Source: Salinicola salarius
GTDB taxonomy: Bacteria > Pseudomonadota > Gammaproteobacteria > Pseudomonadales > Halomonadaceae
Assembly: GCF_003206135.1 (NCBI RefSeq)
Contig: NZ_PZJT01000005.1
Location: 98,300-162,299, forward strand
Direction: 5' to 3'
Length of the DNA: 64,000 bases
In this document: piece after piece, positions 25,942-33,314 of the stretch
Layout: each line of letters starts with the position of its first letter
How positions within the stretch are numbered: position 1 is the first letter of the stretch
Translations under genes and position numbers: made by a program
Notes under the pieces: generated by a model
Told to the model about the DNA's origin: nothing
Seen by the model: only the letters and a program-made list of their open reading frames with translations
The model's database searches: none

Positions 25942-26859
25942 TTGGCCGTACCTGACTTTCAATCATTAATGCTGCCATTACTAAAATTCTCCGCTGACGG
26001 CGAAGAACATTCGATGCAGGAAGCCCGAGAAGGGCTGGCAGAAGTCATGAGGCTCTCCCAAGAGGATCTTGAAAAAAGACTGCCGAGCGGCCGGCAATAT
26101 ACGTTCGCAAATCGTGTGGCTTGGGCAAAGGTTTATCTGACCCAAGCGGGGATTTTGGAATCTCCCAAACGGGGTAAATTTAATATCTCTAATCGTGGCA
26201 AGCAGATCCTTATTGAAGCCCCTGATCGGATCAGTATCAAGTATTTGGAACAGTTCGAAGAGTTTCAAGAGTTTCGGCAGGCGAGCAGCAAGAATCGCAC
26301 TCAAAAAGTGACTCACGTGGGCGACCACGATACTTCTTCTACCACGCCTGAAGAAACGCTTGAGCAAGCATATCAACAACTTCGGGACGAAGTAGCGAAT
26401 GAGCTTCTTCATTTAATTAAAGCTAATACGCCAGAGTTTTTTGAGAAGCTCGTCATCCACCTCATTGTTTCGATGGGGTATGGCGGTTCCGTAAAAGAAG
26501 CAGGGAAAGCTACGCGAAAAACGGCAGATGAAGGAATTGATGGCATTATCAAAGAAGACCGTCTCGGGCTGGAGACAATATATCTTCAAGCTAAACGCTG
26601 GGAAGCGGTAGTTGGCCGACCGGAGATTCAAAAATTTGTTGGTGCTCTTCATGGACAGCGAGCTAAGAAAGGCGTGTTTATTACCACCAGCCGTTTCTCG
26701 GAAGAGGCGCTGGATTATGTCGGCCAGATTGATCCGAAGGTGGTTCTTCTAGATGGCACTGACCTTGTACAACTTATGATTGATCATGGTGTAGGTGTGA
26801 GTTCTGCCGAGACATACGAAGTCAAGAAAGTGGATACTGATTTTTTCATTGAAGATTAA
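25942..26859 (+). CDS. mrr: Mrr-type restriction endonuclease
   Basis: A 305-residue protein with the Mrr N-terminal winged helix (about 1-100, VPDFQSLMLPLLKFSADGEE, TFANRVAWAKVYLTQAGIL) and a C-terminal Mrr_cat PD-(D/E)xK nuclease domain (about 155-285). Candidate catalytic residues are Asp in DEGIDGII and the Q-A-K of YLQAKRW. Mrr enzymes cut methylated DNA and need no cognate methylase, consistent with none being present. The start is TTG with GGGAG about 6 bp upstream. AT-rich codon use marks horizontal acquisition. Confidence 0.88.
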   Translation: MAVPDFQSLMLPLLKFSADGEEHSMQEAREGLAEVMRLSQEDLEKRLPSGRQYTFANRVAWAKVYLTQAGILESPKRGKFNISNRGKQILIEAPDRISIKYLEQFEEFQEFRQASSKNRTQKVTHVGDHDTSSTTPEETLEQAYQQLRDEVANELLHLIKANTPEFFEKLVIHLIVSMGYGGSVKEAGKATRKTADEGIDGIIKEDRLGLETIYLQAKRWEAVVGRPEIQKFVGALHGQRAKKGVFITTSRFSEEALDYVGQIDPKVVLLDGTDLVQLMIDHGVGVSSAETYEVKKVDTDFFIED

Positions 26860-26870
26860 TCGTGAAAACT

Positions 26871-27061
26871 GCCAGGCCTCGACATACTGCGCCGGGGCGG
26901 CGGGAAACCACCCCAGCTCTACCGCGAGATAGAAGAGCCTGGCGTCGGTAGCCCTTCCCCGTGCCGGCTGACGACCAGCGCAGCGATGAAGGGCCGGTGC
27001 TGTTGGGCATCCTCGCGCATCAGGTTCTCCAGTGCTTGGGCGGTGCGCTGGATGGTGCGCG
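26871..27061 (-). pseudogene. Decayed fragment duplicating the gene at 28918-29262
   Basis: This 191-bp stretch aligns along its whole length with 28956-29147 inside the intact 114-residue gene. Shared blocks include CCGGCTGACGACCAGCGCAG and CTCGCGCATCAGGTTCTCCA. One base is lost near 26933, breaking the frame (a piece still reads YLAVELGWFPA). The copy lacks both ends of the gene. It directly abuts the AT-rich mrr patch, so it may mark an insertion or recombination boundary. Confidence 0.85.
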
Positions 27062-27149
27062 TAAGGCTCACATCGTGCCGCCATCACACGCGACGCCCAT
27101 CCATGAAGCCGCTGGACCGATTGATTCGCCATGTGCGGTCTCATGTCAG

Positions 27150-27464
27150 TTAGGACCTACTGCGTCCCAGCCAATAGCCAGGTTTTCGGGAATGATGGGC
27201 AAAGGCGATAACGACGGTTTCTTCCGGCAACTCAATCGCAACAACGTCAAACGGGAAGCGCTCCAGGATCAGCCGCTTTGCACCGGTTTCGCCAGCTTCT
27301 CCCGAGAGAGGGGATAAAGGAATGAAGTTTTCTTCAATGACGTCGATAGCAGCTTCAACGGCAATGAAAAACTCTGCTCCGAGTCCAGGTTGCTCATATT
27401 CGTACCAGACTGCTGCCTCTATCGCTTCATGCGAGGCTTCTTCAAGTATTCTTACCGTTCGCAC
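27150..27464 (-). CDS. RelE/ParE family toxin
   Basis: A 104-residue protein with the RelE/ParE plan: N-terminal helices (ASHEAIEAAVWYEYEQPGLGAEFFIAVEAA interrupted by the usual turn) then a beta-sheet (GAKRLILERFPFDVVAIELPEETVVIAFAHHSRKP in two strands) ending with HHSRKPGYW. It would act as an mRNA interferase or gyrase poison; the sequence does not decide which. The start is GTG directly following the antitoxin's TAA with no gap, so translation is coupled. Confidence 0.85.
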   Translation of the reverse strand: MRTVRILEEASHEAIEAAVWYEYEQPGLGAEFFIAVEAAIDVIEENFIPLSPLSGEAGETGAKRLILERFPFDVVAIELPEETVVIAFAHHSRKPGYWLGRSRS

Positions 27465-27701
27465 TTACTGGCCCAGTCTCGTCCGCATCTTGGTTCGGAA
27501 TTCTTCGCGACTCAACATTGTGCCCTTGCCGCTTTTGGCCTTGGATGCACGGCGAACGATTTCCTCGCTCCAGGCCTGCTCAACGGAGTCGTCACGGGGG
27601 CCATCCAGGCTCATGATGAGTTCGCGAGCCAACGCCGCACGTTCCGACTCGGAGAGAGTCGAAATCTGGGAGCGTAGGTGATCCAGCGTTTCGGTAGTCA
27701 T
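27465..27701 (-). CDS. Addiction-module antitoxin (unstable antitoxin family)
   Basis: A 78-residue acidic protein starting MTTETLDHLRSQISTLSESE. The LRSQISTLSESERAALARELI helices and the C-terminal VEQAWSEEIVRRASKAKSGK stretch match the short addiction-module antitoxins that pair with RelE/ParE toxins. It precedes its toxin, the usual order, and the junction is stop-start contiguous. This pair next to mrr suggests a stabilised accessory region. Confidence 0.82.
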   Translation of the reverse strand: MTTETLDHLRSQISTLSESERAALARELIMSLDGPRDDSVEQAWSEEIVRRASKAKSGKGTMLSREEFRTKMRTRLGQ

Positions 27702-27863
27702 GACGCCTCCACGAGTAGCGATAAAGTTATGCTATGCCGTCTGAAAAGCCCTAACAAGGCCAGTCACGGCAACGGCATTGCGGTTTCGCAATTATGACGC
27801 AGCCGCGCGTGCTCAGTGGCATTATATTCACCTCGCCTGATCCCCCGTTCCAAAGGATGCCCA

Positions 27864-27930
27864 CTTTCCCGATAGGGAAAATCAGAGCGCCATCAGCCCA
27901 TTTCTTAGCTATTTTTCCCTATCAGGAAAA
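27864..27930. promoter_or_regulatory. Pair of inverted TTTTCCCTATC palindromes
   Basis: An 18-bp motif, TTTTCCCTATCAGGAAAA at 27913-27930, occurs again in opposite orientation at 27864-27881 with 16 of 18 matches. Each copy is itself a near-perfect palindrome. Two inverted copies 49 bp apart look like regulator sites. They lie in the 311-bp gap between the antitoxin gene and the CbiX-like gene. No obvious DNA-binding protein other than the antitoxin is encoded next to them. Confidence 0.5.
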
Positions 27931-28012
27931 GTCGCTTATGCTGGCTTCGTATCGACTCGTCTTGCCGTGAAAGGCTTGACTCGCCATCTACCTGCGCCAG
28001 CTTTGAGGCCCC

Positions 28013-28879
28013 ATGCGAAAGATACTGCTCGTCGACAACGGTTCCCTGCGCCCCCAGGCGACGCTCAATCTGCGTCGTCTTGCCGATGCCTTGAGTCAGG
28101 CCACGGGCGAGGCGGTCGAGGCCGCATCGCTGCTGCACTCCTTCAAGATTCCGCCCGAGGCGCTCGGCGGACGCAAGGCCGCCACGGTGGGGCCACTGGC
28201 CGAGCGCTACGCAGCGGAGGGCGGCACGGAACTGATCATACTGCCCTTCTTCTTCGGCCCCAGTCAGGCATTGACCCGCTATCTGCCGGAGCGACTGGCC
28301 GAGGTGCAGGCCAGCTATCCGCAGCTCTCGGTAAAGGTCGCCCCGCCGCTGGTCGACACGCTGCTGGCGCCGGATCTGCGTCTGGCCCGGCTGCTGGCAG
28401 ACAACGTGCGCGAGCGCATGACCAATCTGTCGCGGCCAAAGGTCGTGCTGGTCGATCACGGCAGCCCGATCCCGGAGGTCACGGCGGTGCGCAACTATCT
28501 CGCCGGGCAACTGAGCGCGCTGCTGGCCGATGAGGTCGACTGCGTCACTTTCGCTTCCATGGAGCGCCGTGACGGCGACGCCTACCGCTTCAACGAGCCG
28601 CTGCTGGAGACGTTGCTGGCCTCGCCGGCCCTGGCCGAAGGTGATGTGATCCTGTCCATGCTGTTTCTTTCCCCGGGCCGTCACGCCGGAGAAGATGGCG
28701 ACATTGCCGAGATCTGCGCGCAGGCGATGTCTCGCGCCCCAGGCCTTAACGTCGTGACGACCCGGCTGGTGGGCGAGAACGACGCTATCCTGGAACTCCT
28801 CGCCACTCGCCTGCAGCAGGCGCTGGCCGGTGGGCCGCTACTGACAGAACTGCCGGCGATCGGCGCCAAGGAAGCATGA
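28013..28879 (+). CDS. Two-domain CbiX/SirB-like sirohydrochlorin chelatase protein
   Basis: A 288-residue protein made of two CbiX-like halves. The second half keeps the metal-binding histidines (His149 in VDHGS and His224 in SPGRHAGEDGDI). In the first half the equivalent positions read VDNGS (Asn9) and FFFGPSQAL, so it lacks both. Chelatases of this family insert iron or cobalt into sirohydrochlorin. Siroheme is needed by CysI at 4176. Because one half is degenerate, the protein may be a chelatase with a structural half or a protein of different function. Confidence 0.72.
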   Translation: MRKILLVDNGSLRPQATLNLRRLADALSQATGEAVEAASLLHSFKIPPEALGGRKAATVGPLAERYAAEGGTELIILPFFFGPSQALTRYLPERLAEVQASYPQLSVKVAPPLVDTLLAPDLRLARLLADNVRERMTNLSRPKVVLVDHGSPIPEVTAVRNYLAGQLSALLADEVDCVTFASMERRDGDAYRFNEPLLETLLASPALAEGDVILSMLFLSPGRHAGEDGDIAEICAQAMSRAPGLNVVTTRLVGENDAILELLATRLQQALAGGPLLTELPAIGAKEA

Positions 28880-28917
28880 CCCGCGCTTCGGCTTGGGTCG
28901 GCATTTGACCTCGAAGG

Positions 28918-29262
28918 CTAATTCATCGCCGCCAGCACCCGCTCGAACTCCTGCCGCCAGGCCTCGGCATGTTGCACCGGATCGGCAGGAAACCGCCCCA
29001 GTTCCACCGCCAGATCGAAGAAGCCTTGCGCGGGCAGCCCTTCCCCGCGCCGGCTGACGACCAGCGCAGCGATGAAGGGTCGGTCGTGCTCGGCATCCTC
29101 GCGCATCAGGTTCTCCAGTGCCTGAGCCACGCGCTGAATGGTGCGCGGTGGTTGCAGCGCCAACGCCTCGGCGAGTTGCTGGTAGGTCAGCGGCAGGGTT
29201 TCGCGAGGCACTGTCTCGAGGTAGTGGCGAACCTGCGCGGGCAATGAGGAGTTGTCTGCCAT
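28918..29262 (-). CDS. Conserved hypothetical protein, 114 residues
   Basis: I do not recognise this family. The N-terminal half (RHYLETVPRETLPLTYQQLAEALAL in two pieces) looks like a winged-helix or helix-turn-helix of about 45 residues. The C-terminal half has ALVVSRRGEGLPAQGFF and DLAVELGRFPADPVQHAEAW, a pattern that suggests a base-flipping or MGMT-like fold but without a catalytic Cys. It is second in a pair with yciI (7-bp gap, same strand). A decayed copy of its middle lies at 26871, so the family has been mobile or duplicated in this genome. Confidence 0.65.
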   Translation of the reverse strand: MADNSSLPAQVRHYLETVPRETLPLTYQQLAEALALQPPRTIQRVAQALENLMREDAEHDRPFIAALVVSRRGEGLPAQGFFDLAVELGRFPADPVQHAEAWRQEFERVLAAMN

Positions 29263-29269
29263 GCTGCCC

Positions 29270-29566
29270 TCAGGCGTCGGGATCGAAGAGCTTCACTTCG
29301 CGAATGTCGACTCGCTCCCAGACCCGGCCGGTCATGTAGGGCTCGGTTTCGAGCCAGGCGTCGAGATCGGCGCGGTCGTCGAAACAAAAATGCGTGTTGG
29401 AACCGATCATCTTGCCGTCATCGTTCAGGATCGCCCCGCCACTGAGAAACTTCCCCTGCCTGACGAGCTCACGAACCCCTGCCAGATGCGCTTCGCGATG
29501 GGCCAGCCGGCGCTCGAGCGCTTCATCGTCCGTGTAGTCATAGGCCACTACGGCGTACTGTTTCAT
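29270..29566 (-). CDS. YciI family protein
   Basis: A 98-residue ferredoxin-like protein with the family features: YAVVAYDYTDDEALERRLAHREAHL (catalytic-like His and Asp), SGGAILNDDGKMIGS and FCFDDRADLDAWLETEPYM. YciI proteins have been linked to dehydrochlorination or peroxidase-like chemistry, but physiological roles are poorly known. It is upstream of the 114-residue unknown gene on the same strand with 7 bp between them. Confidence 0.85.
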   Translation of the reverse strand: MKQYAVVAYDYTDDEALERRLAHREAHLAGVRELVRQGKFLSGGAILNDDGKMIGSNTHFCFDDRADLDAWLETEPYMTGRVWERVDIREVKLFDPDA

Positions 29567-29797
29567 GCGGTGCTCCTGTCGTTTCGTGGTTCATCGAAGA
29601 CGACTCGCATCATGCGTCAGCCCGCCTGAAGAGACAATCCGCCTCCCGATCGCACGGTCAGCGCCCGGCAATGGGGTCGTTCCCCGCTTGGACCGGATAT
29701 CGGAACGTGACTATCTTGAGAACTGAGGTCGAGCATCGAGGTGGAAAATCGGGCTTCGAATCGGCGCTCAGGAAGAAAATCCCAAGGAGGGAATATA

Positions 29798-30373
29798 ATG
29801 ACGACCGATAACGTGACTAGACCGAACGAGGATGTCGTCGACATCCTGACGACCGATCACCGAGAGATGACGGAGCTGCTGGCTAGGGCGACGCAGACTC
29901 AAGATGTCGAGCAACGCCGGGATCTGGTCGAAACGGCGATCGCGGAAGTGATGCGTCATGCCGTTGCCGAAGAGATGTACGTCTACCCGGTGATGGAAAA
30001 GGATCTGCCGGGCGGCAAGGAAGAGGTCGAGCATGACAAGCAGGAACATGACGAGATCGTGCAGGTGATGAAGAAGCTGGAAGAGGCCGATGCTGCCGAT
30101 CCGGCGTTCATGGAGCTGGTGCAGGAACTGGACAAGCAGCTGCGTCACCACGCCGATGACGAGGAGTCCGACCAGTTTCCCAAACTGCGCGCTCACCTCT
30201 CCAGTGAACAACTCGTGGAAATGGGCGACAAGGTGCAAAAGGCCAAGCACCTGGCGCCGACTCGCCCTCACCCCAGCGCACCCCACTCCGAGCTGTTCCA
30301 TAAAAGTGTCGGGCCAGGCGTCGGCATGATCGACCGGCTCCGTGACAAGCTCACGGGACGCCACACCGGCTAG
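29798..30373 (+). CDS. Hemerythrin HHE domain-containing protein
   Basis: A 191-residue protein with a four-helix diiron hemerythrin fold in residues 15-150. Candidate ligands are His in TTDHREM, HxxxE in RHAVAEEMY, HDKQEH, and LRHHADDEESDQF. Roles in oxygen, nitric-oxide or iron sensing and protection are known for relatives. The last 40 residues are Pro-rich and basic. The start at 29798 has AAGGAGGG upstream; the longer frame has none. A canonical terminator follows. A second HHE protein is at 53667. Confidence 0.87.
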   Translation: MTTDNVTRPNEDVVDILTTDHREMTELLARATQTQDVEQRRDLVETAIAEVMRHAVAEEMYVYPVMEKDLPGGKEEVEHDKQEHDEIVQVMKKLEEADAADPAFMELVQELDKQLRHHADDEESDQFPKLRAHLSSEQLVEMGDKVQKAKHLAPTRPHPSAPHSELFHKSVGPGVGMIDRLRDKLTGRHTG

Positions 30374-30405
30374 ACTCGCCGCCCGCAAATCGCGACCTTG
30401 CTACT

Positions 30406-30435
30406 GCCCCGGACCATGCCGATCCGGGGCTTTTT
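30406..30435 (+). terminator. Rho-independent terminator after the hemerythrin gene
   Basis: GCCCCGGA (30406-30413) pairs with TCCGGGGC (30423-30430), followed by TTTTT to 30435. It lies 33 bp after the stop, an ideal intrinsic terminator. Confidence 0.92.
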
Positions 30436-30619
30436 GTGGTCATATCTTGTCGTTACGGATGGTATTCGGCCCCTATTCGAAGCTCGGTGGGCGAGTCGTT
30501 CGCGTCGTTTCTTGCCGTGCCATGCCGTGCTGGATCGAGTCGATACCAGCGCGGGAACAAGGCCGTCGGCTGTACAATCCTTCTCGACACCGTTCAACGA
30601 CATGAAGAGGCCAGATTCC

Positions 30620-31630
30620 ATGATCGATCTTCGCAGCGATACCGTCACCCGGCCAAGCCAGGCGATGCGCCGGGTGATGTTCGATGCGCCAGTGGGCGAT
30701 GACGTATGGGGCGACGATCCCAGCGTGGCCCATCTGGAAACCTATATCGCCGAGCGTACCGGCAAGGCGGCGGCGCTGTTCTTCCCTTCCGGCACGCAGA
30801 GCAACCTGGTGGCGCTGTTGAGCCATTGCCAGCGCGGCGACGAGTACATCGTCGGCCAGCAGGCGCACACCTATCGCATGGAAGGCGGCGGCGCGGCAGT
30901 ACTCGGCGGGATCCAGCCGCAGCCGATCGAGAACGAGGCGGACGGCACGCTGCCGCTGGCGAAGATCGAGGCGGCGGTGAAGCCGATCGACCCGCACTTT
31001 GCCCGCACGCGCCTGCTGACGCTGGAAAATACTTTCCACGGCCAGGTGCTGGATGCCGATTATGTCGAAGCGGCCACTGCGCTGGCGCGGCGTCATGGCC
31101 TGGCGACCCATCTGGATGGCGCACGGATCGGCAACGCTGCGGCCGCTACCGGGGCCAGCCTGGAAGCGCTCTGCAGCCCGTTCGATACGATCTCGATCTG
31201 CTGCTCGAAGGGGCTGGGCGCACCGGCCGGTTCGGTGCTGGTGGGGCCGGCGGCGTTCATCGAGACGGCACGGCGCTGGCGCAAGGTGGTCGGCGGCGGC
31301 ATGCGCCAGGTCGGCATGCTGGCAGCGGCCTGCGAATACGCGCTGGAGCATCATCTGGCACCGCTCGCCGAGGATCACGCCAAGGCCGAGCGGCTGGCTG
31401 CGGGGCTGGCCGGTATCGACGGCGTCACGGTGACGGCGCAGGCGACCAACATGGTGTTCGTCGAGTTCACTCGTTCGGCGTTCGATCCGGCTCGGCTGCA
31501 CGCCTGGCTGAAGGAACGCGACATTCTGGTCGGTGCGCTCTACGCGCCGCGCTTCGTGACCCATCGCGATGTGTCGATGGACGACATCGATCGCGTCGTC
31601 GCCGCTTTCGACGAGTACTTCACCGCCTGA
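30620..31630 (+). CDS. ltaE: Low-specificity L-threonine aldolase
   Basis: A 336-residue PLP enzyme that cleaves threonine and allo-threonine to glycine and acetaldehyde. It begins MIDLRSDTVTRPS, the family's typical start. PLP-binding features follow: FFPSGTQSN, HLDGARIGN (Asp to the pyridine nitrogen), and the Schiff-base Lys197 in CCSKGLGAP. Two in-frame starts lie upstream (30602 and earlier), but only 30620 matches the family, with GAGG 9 bp upstream. It lies between the hemerythrin terminator and a convergent small secreted-protein gene. Confidence 0.92.
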   Translation: MIDLRSDTVTRPSQAMRRVMFDAPVGDDVWGDDPSVAHLETYIAERTGKAAALFFPSGTQSNLVALLSHCQRGDEYIVGQQAHTYRMEGGGAAVLGGIQPQPIENEADGTLPLAKIEAAVKPIDPHFARTRLLTLENTFHGQVLDADYVEAATALARRHGLATHLDGARIGNAAAATGASLEALCSPFDTISICCSKGLGAPAGSVLVGPAAFIETARRWRKVVGGGMRQVGMLAAACEYALEHHLAPLAEDHAKAERLAAGLAGIDGVTVTAQATNMVFVEFTRSAFDPARLHAWLKERDILVGALYAPRFVTHRDVSMDDIDRVVAAFDEYFTA

Positions 31631-31639
31631 CCGCCCGGC

Positions 31640-32074
31640 TCAGTCGAGCCGGGTGGATGAAGAATTGTTCGGCCGGGTCGGCGTCGAGGAAGCGCCCGGG
31701 TTCGGCGCCGCCTGGGGGCCGCCGTCGCCGGCGGGCGCATTCGGATCGCAGGTACGGCGGGCGGTGGAAATGGTCGAGCCGCCATCGTTGCCCCGGCAGA
31801 TCGAACCACCGCCGCTGGGCAGCCGCTCGCGGGTTTCCCGTGGGTAGATCAGGTTGGGGCTGACATTGATGTCCATGTGCCTGGGCACGTAGTCGGCACG
31901 GCCATCGCGGTCGTTGTCCGGCAGTCTCACGCGGTGGCCGGTCTGGGGATCGACCACCGTGACGCCATCGGCAACGGCGGGCGCGCTGCCCAGCGCCGTG
32001 CCGGCAATCGCCAGCGCGAGACAAGTGACGGCCAGTGTGCGGCGACGGCTGACGGGCATGATAGAGATGCGCAT
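31640..32074 (-). CDS. Small secreted protein with a calcium-loop-like motif
   Basis: A 144-residue protein with a signal peptide at about 1-36 (ISIMPVSRRRTLAVTCLALA, cut after VADG or nearby). The mature part contains DNDRDGRADYVP, a DxDxDG loop like those of EF-hand or thrombospondin type-3 repeats, an RGNDGGST segment with two lone cysteines, and a Pro/Ser-rich tail. I do not recognise the family. The start at 32074 is chosen because GGAGG lies 7 bp upstream. Probably periplasmic or exported; function unknown. Confidence 0.62.
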   Translation of the reverse strand: MRISIMPVSRRRTLAVTCLALAIAGTALGSAPAVADGVTVVDPQTGHRVRLPDNDRDGRADYVPRHMDINVSPNLIYPRETRERLPSGGGSICRGNDGGSTISTARRTCDPNAPAGDGGPQAAPNPGASSTPTRPNNSSSTRLD

Positions 32075-32143
32075 GATCCACCTCCGGGTGGGTATCTCAC
32101 CTACGGGAATGCTGCCTGCGCCCGGCGTCAGCCGGGCATGACG

Positions 32144-32169
32144 TTCCATGGACATATTCCATGGACATA
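32144..32169. repeat. 13-bp perfect tandem duplication
   Basis: TTCCATGGACATA occurs twice in a row (32144-32156, 32157-32169), upstream of the secreted-protein gene and just beyond the LysR stop at 32202. Confidence 0.85.
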
Positions 32170-32201
32170 GTGTAGCGCTCGCCGCGGGATACGTGATGCG
32201 T

Positions 32202-33077
32202 TCAGGGTGCGGATTCGCGGGTCCGGGAGAGCCACTCCCACAGCGCGGCGGCTGCCGGGCGCAACTGGCGGCGGCTGGGCCGGACCAGCCAGAACGCTTC
32301 GTCCGTCGCCATGTCGAGCTCGAACGGCGCGACCAGATCGCGGCTGGCTTCGAGCAGGCGGCGATGGGAAAGCGCGACGCCGCCGCCGTAGGAGGCCAGC
32401 GCCAGCGTCGTCACGTGGGTGTCGCAGATCATCGCCTGGCAGCGATGCTCGAGCCCGGCGACGCCCGCCTCGGCCAGCCAGCGCGGCCAGCCGGCAGCGA
32501 ACCCCGCGGCATGCAGCAGCGTCCTGCCCGCCAGATCTTCCGGCGTATGCAGTTCCGCCGCCAGCGCGGCGGAGCAGACCGGCAACAGCCGCTCTTCCCC
32601 CAGGCATTCCGCGGTAACGTCGTTCCACTCGCCGTCTCCGTAGCGAATCTCCAGGTCGGCCCCTTCCGCCCCGAAGTCGTCCGCCCAGATCGCGCTGACC
32701 AGCCGCAGGGTGATCTCTGGGTGCATCTGCTGGAATCGCATCAATCTCGGCGCCAGCCAGGTCTGCTGCATTGCCGGCGTCGCCCGCAGCGTCACCGGCG
32801 CGCCGGGGCTGGGACCGAAGACTTCCGACGTGCCTTCGGCCAGGCGGGTGAACGCGCCCTGAACGCTGGGCAACCAGGCCTGCCCTGCCGGCGTCAGCGC
32901 CAGGCTACGCGGATAGCGCACGAACAGCGACTGGCCGACGCGATCTTCCAGCAGCCGGATGCGCTGGCTGATCGCCGACTGGGTGACGCCGAGTTCTCGG
33001 CCGGCCTCGGTGAAGCTCAGCGTTCTCGCCGCCGCTTCGAACGCCTGCAGCCACAATACCGGGGGGAGTTCGGACAT
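32202..33077 (-). CDS. LysR family transcriptional regulator (GcvA-like)
   Basis: A 291-residue LysR regulator with winged helix at 1-62 (TLSFTEAGRELGVTQSAISQRIRLLE, FVRYPRSLALTPAG) and a substrate domain with ATPAMQQTWLAPRLMRFQQMHPEI. The WLQAFEAAARTLSFTEA start is typical of the GcvA-like branch. It is divergent from the TauD-type dioxygenase gene at 33315 and is probably its regulator. The 237-bp gap contains two pairs of tandem duplications and no obvious dyad. Confidence 0.88.
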   Translation of the reverse strand: MSELPPVLWLQAFEAAARTLSFTEAGRELGVTQSAISQRIRLLEDRVGQSLFVRYPRSLALTPAGQAWLPSVQGAFTRLAEGTSEVFGPSPGAPVTLRATPAMQQTWLAPRLMRFQQMHPEITLRLVSAIWADDFGAEGADLEIRYGDGEWNDVTAECLGEERLLPVCSAALAAELHTPEDLAGRTLLHAAGFAAGWPRWLAEAGVAGLEHRCQAMICDTHVTTLALASYGGGVALSHRRLLEASRDLVAPFELDMATDEAFWLVRPSRRQLRPAAAALWEWLSRTRESAP

Positions 33078-33097
33078 GGTCTTCGTCGAAGCTCTCT

Positions 33098-33170
33098 TCA
33101 GAATGAATCTCGTCAGAATGGATCTCGGATCTGGTGGTCCGTACGTCTAGCGGTGGTTCGTAAGTCTAAT
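33098..33170. repeat. Two tandem duplications in the LysR/dioxygenase promoter
   Basis: A 15-bp unit repeats at 33098-33112 and 33113-33127 (14 of 15 match). A 19-bp unit repeats at 33133-33151 and 33152-33170 (15 of 19 match). Both lie 20-95 bp upstream of the LysR start and 145 bp or more upstream of the dioxygenase start. Confidence 0.75.
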
Positions 33171-33314
33171 AGCCAAAGTCGGCCATTAGCTCAGCTTGGC
33201 CTTTGCGGTCAGATTAATCGTTTGTCATGTCTCGGCGCAATCCGCATCCTTGTGACACTCATCTACACACGCTGTTAACAAAGATGGCGCTGTCAGCCAT
33301 CGAGGAAGTGCCTT

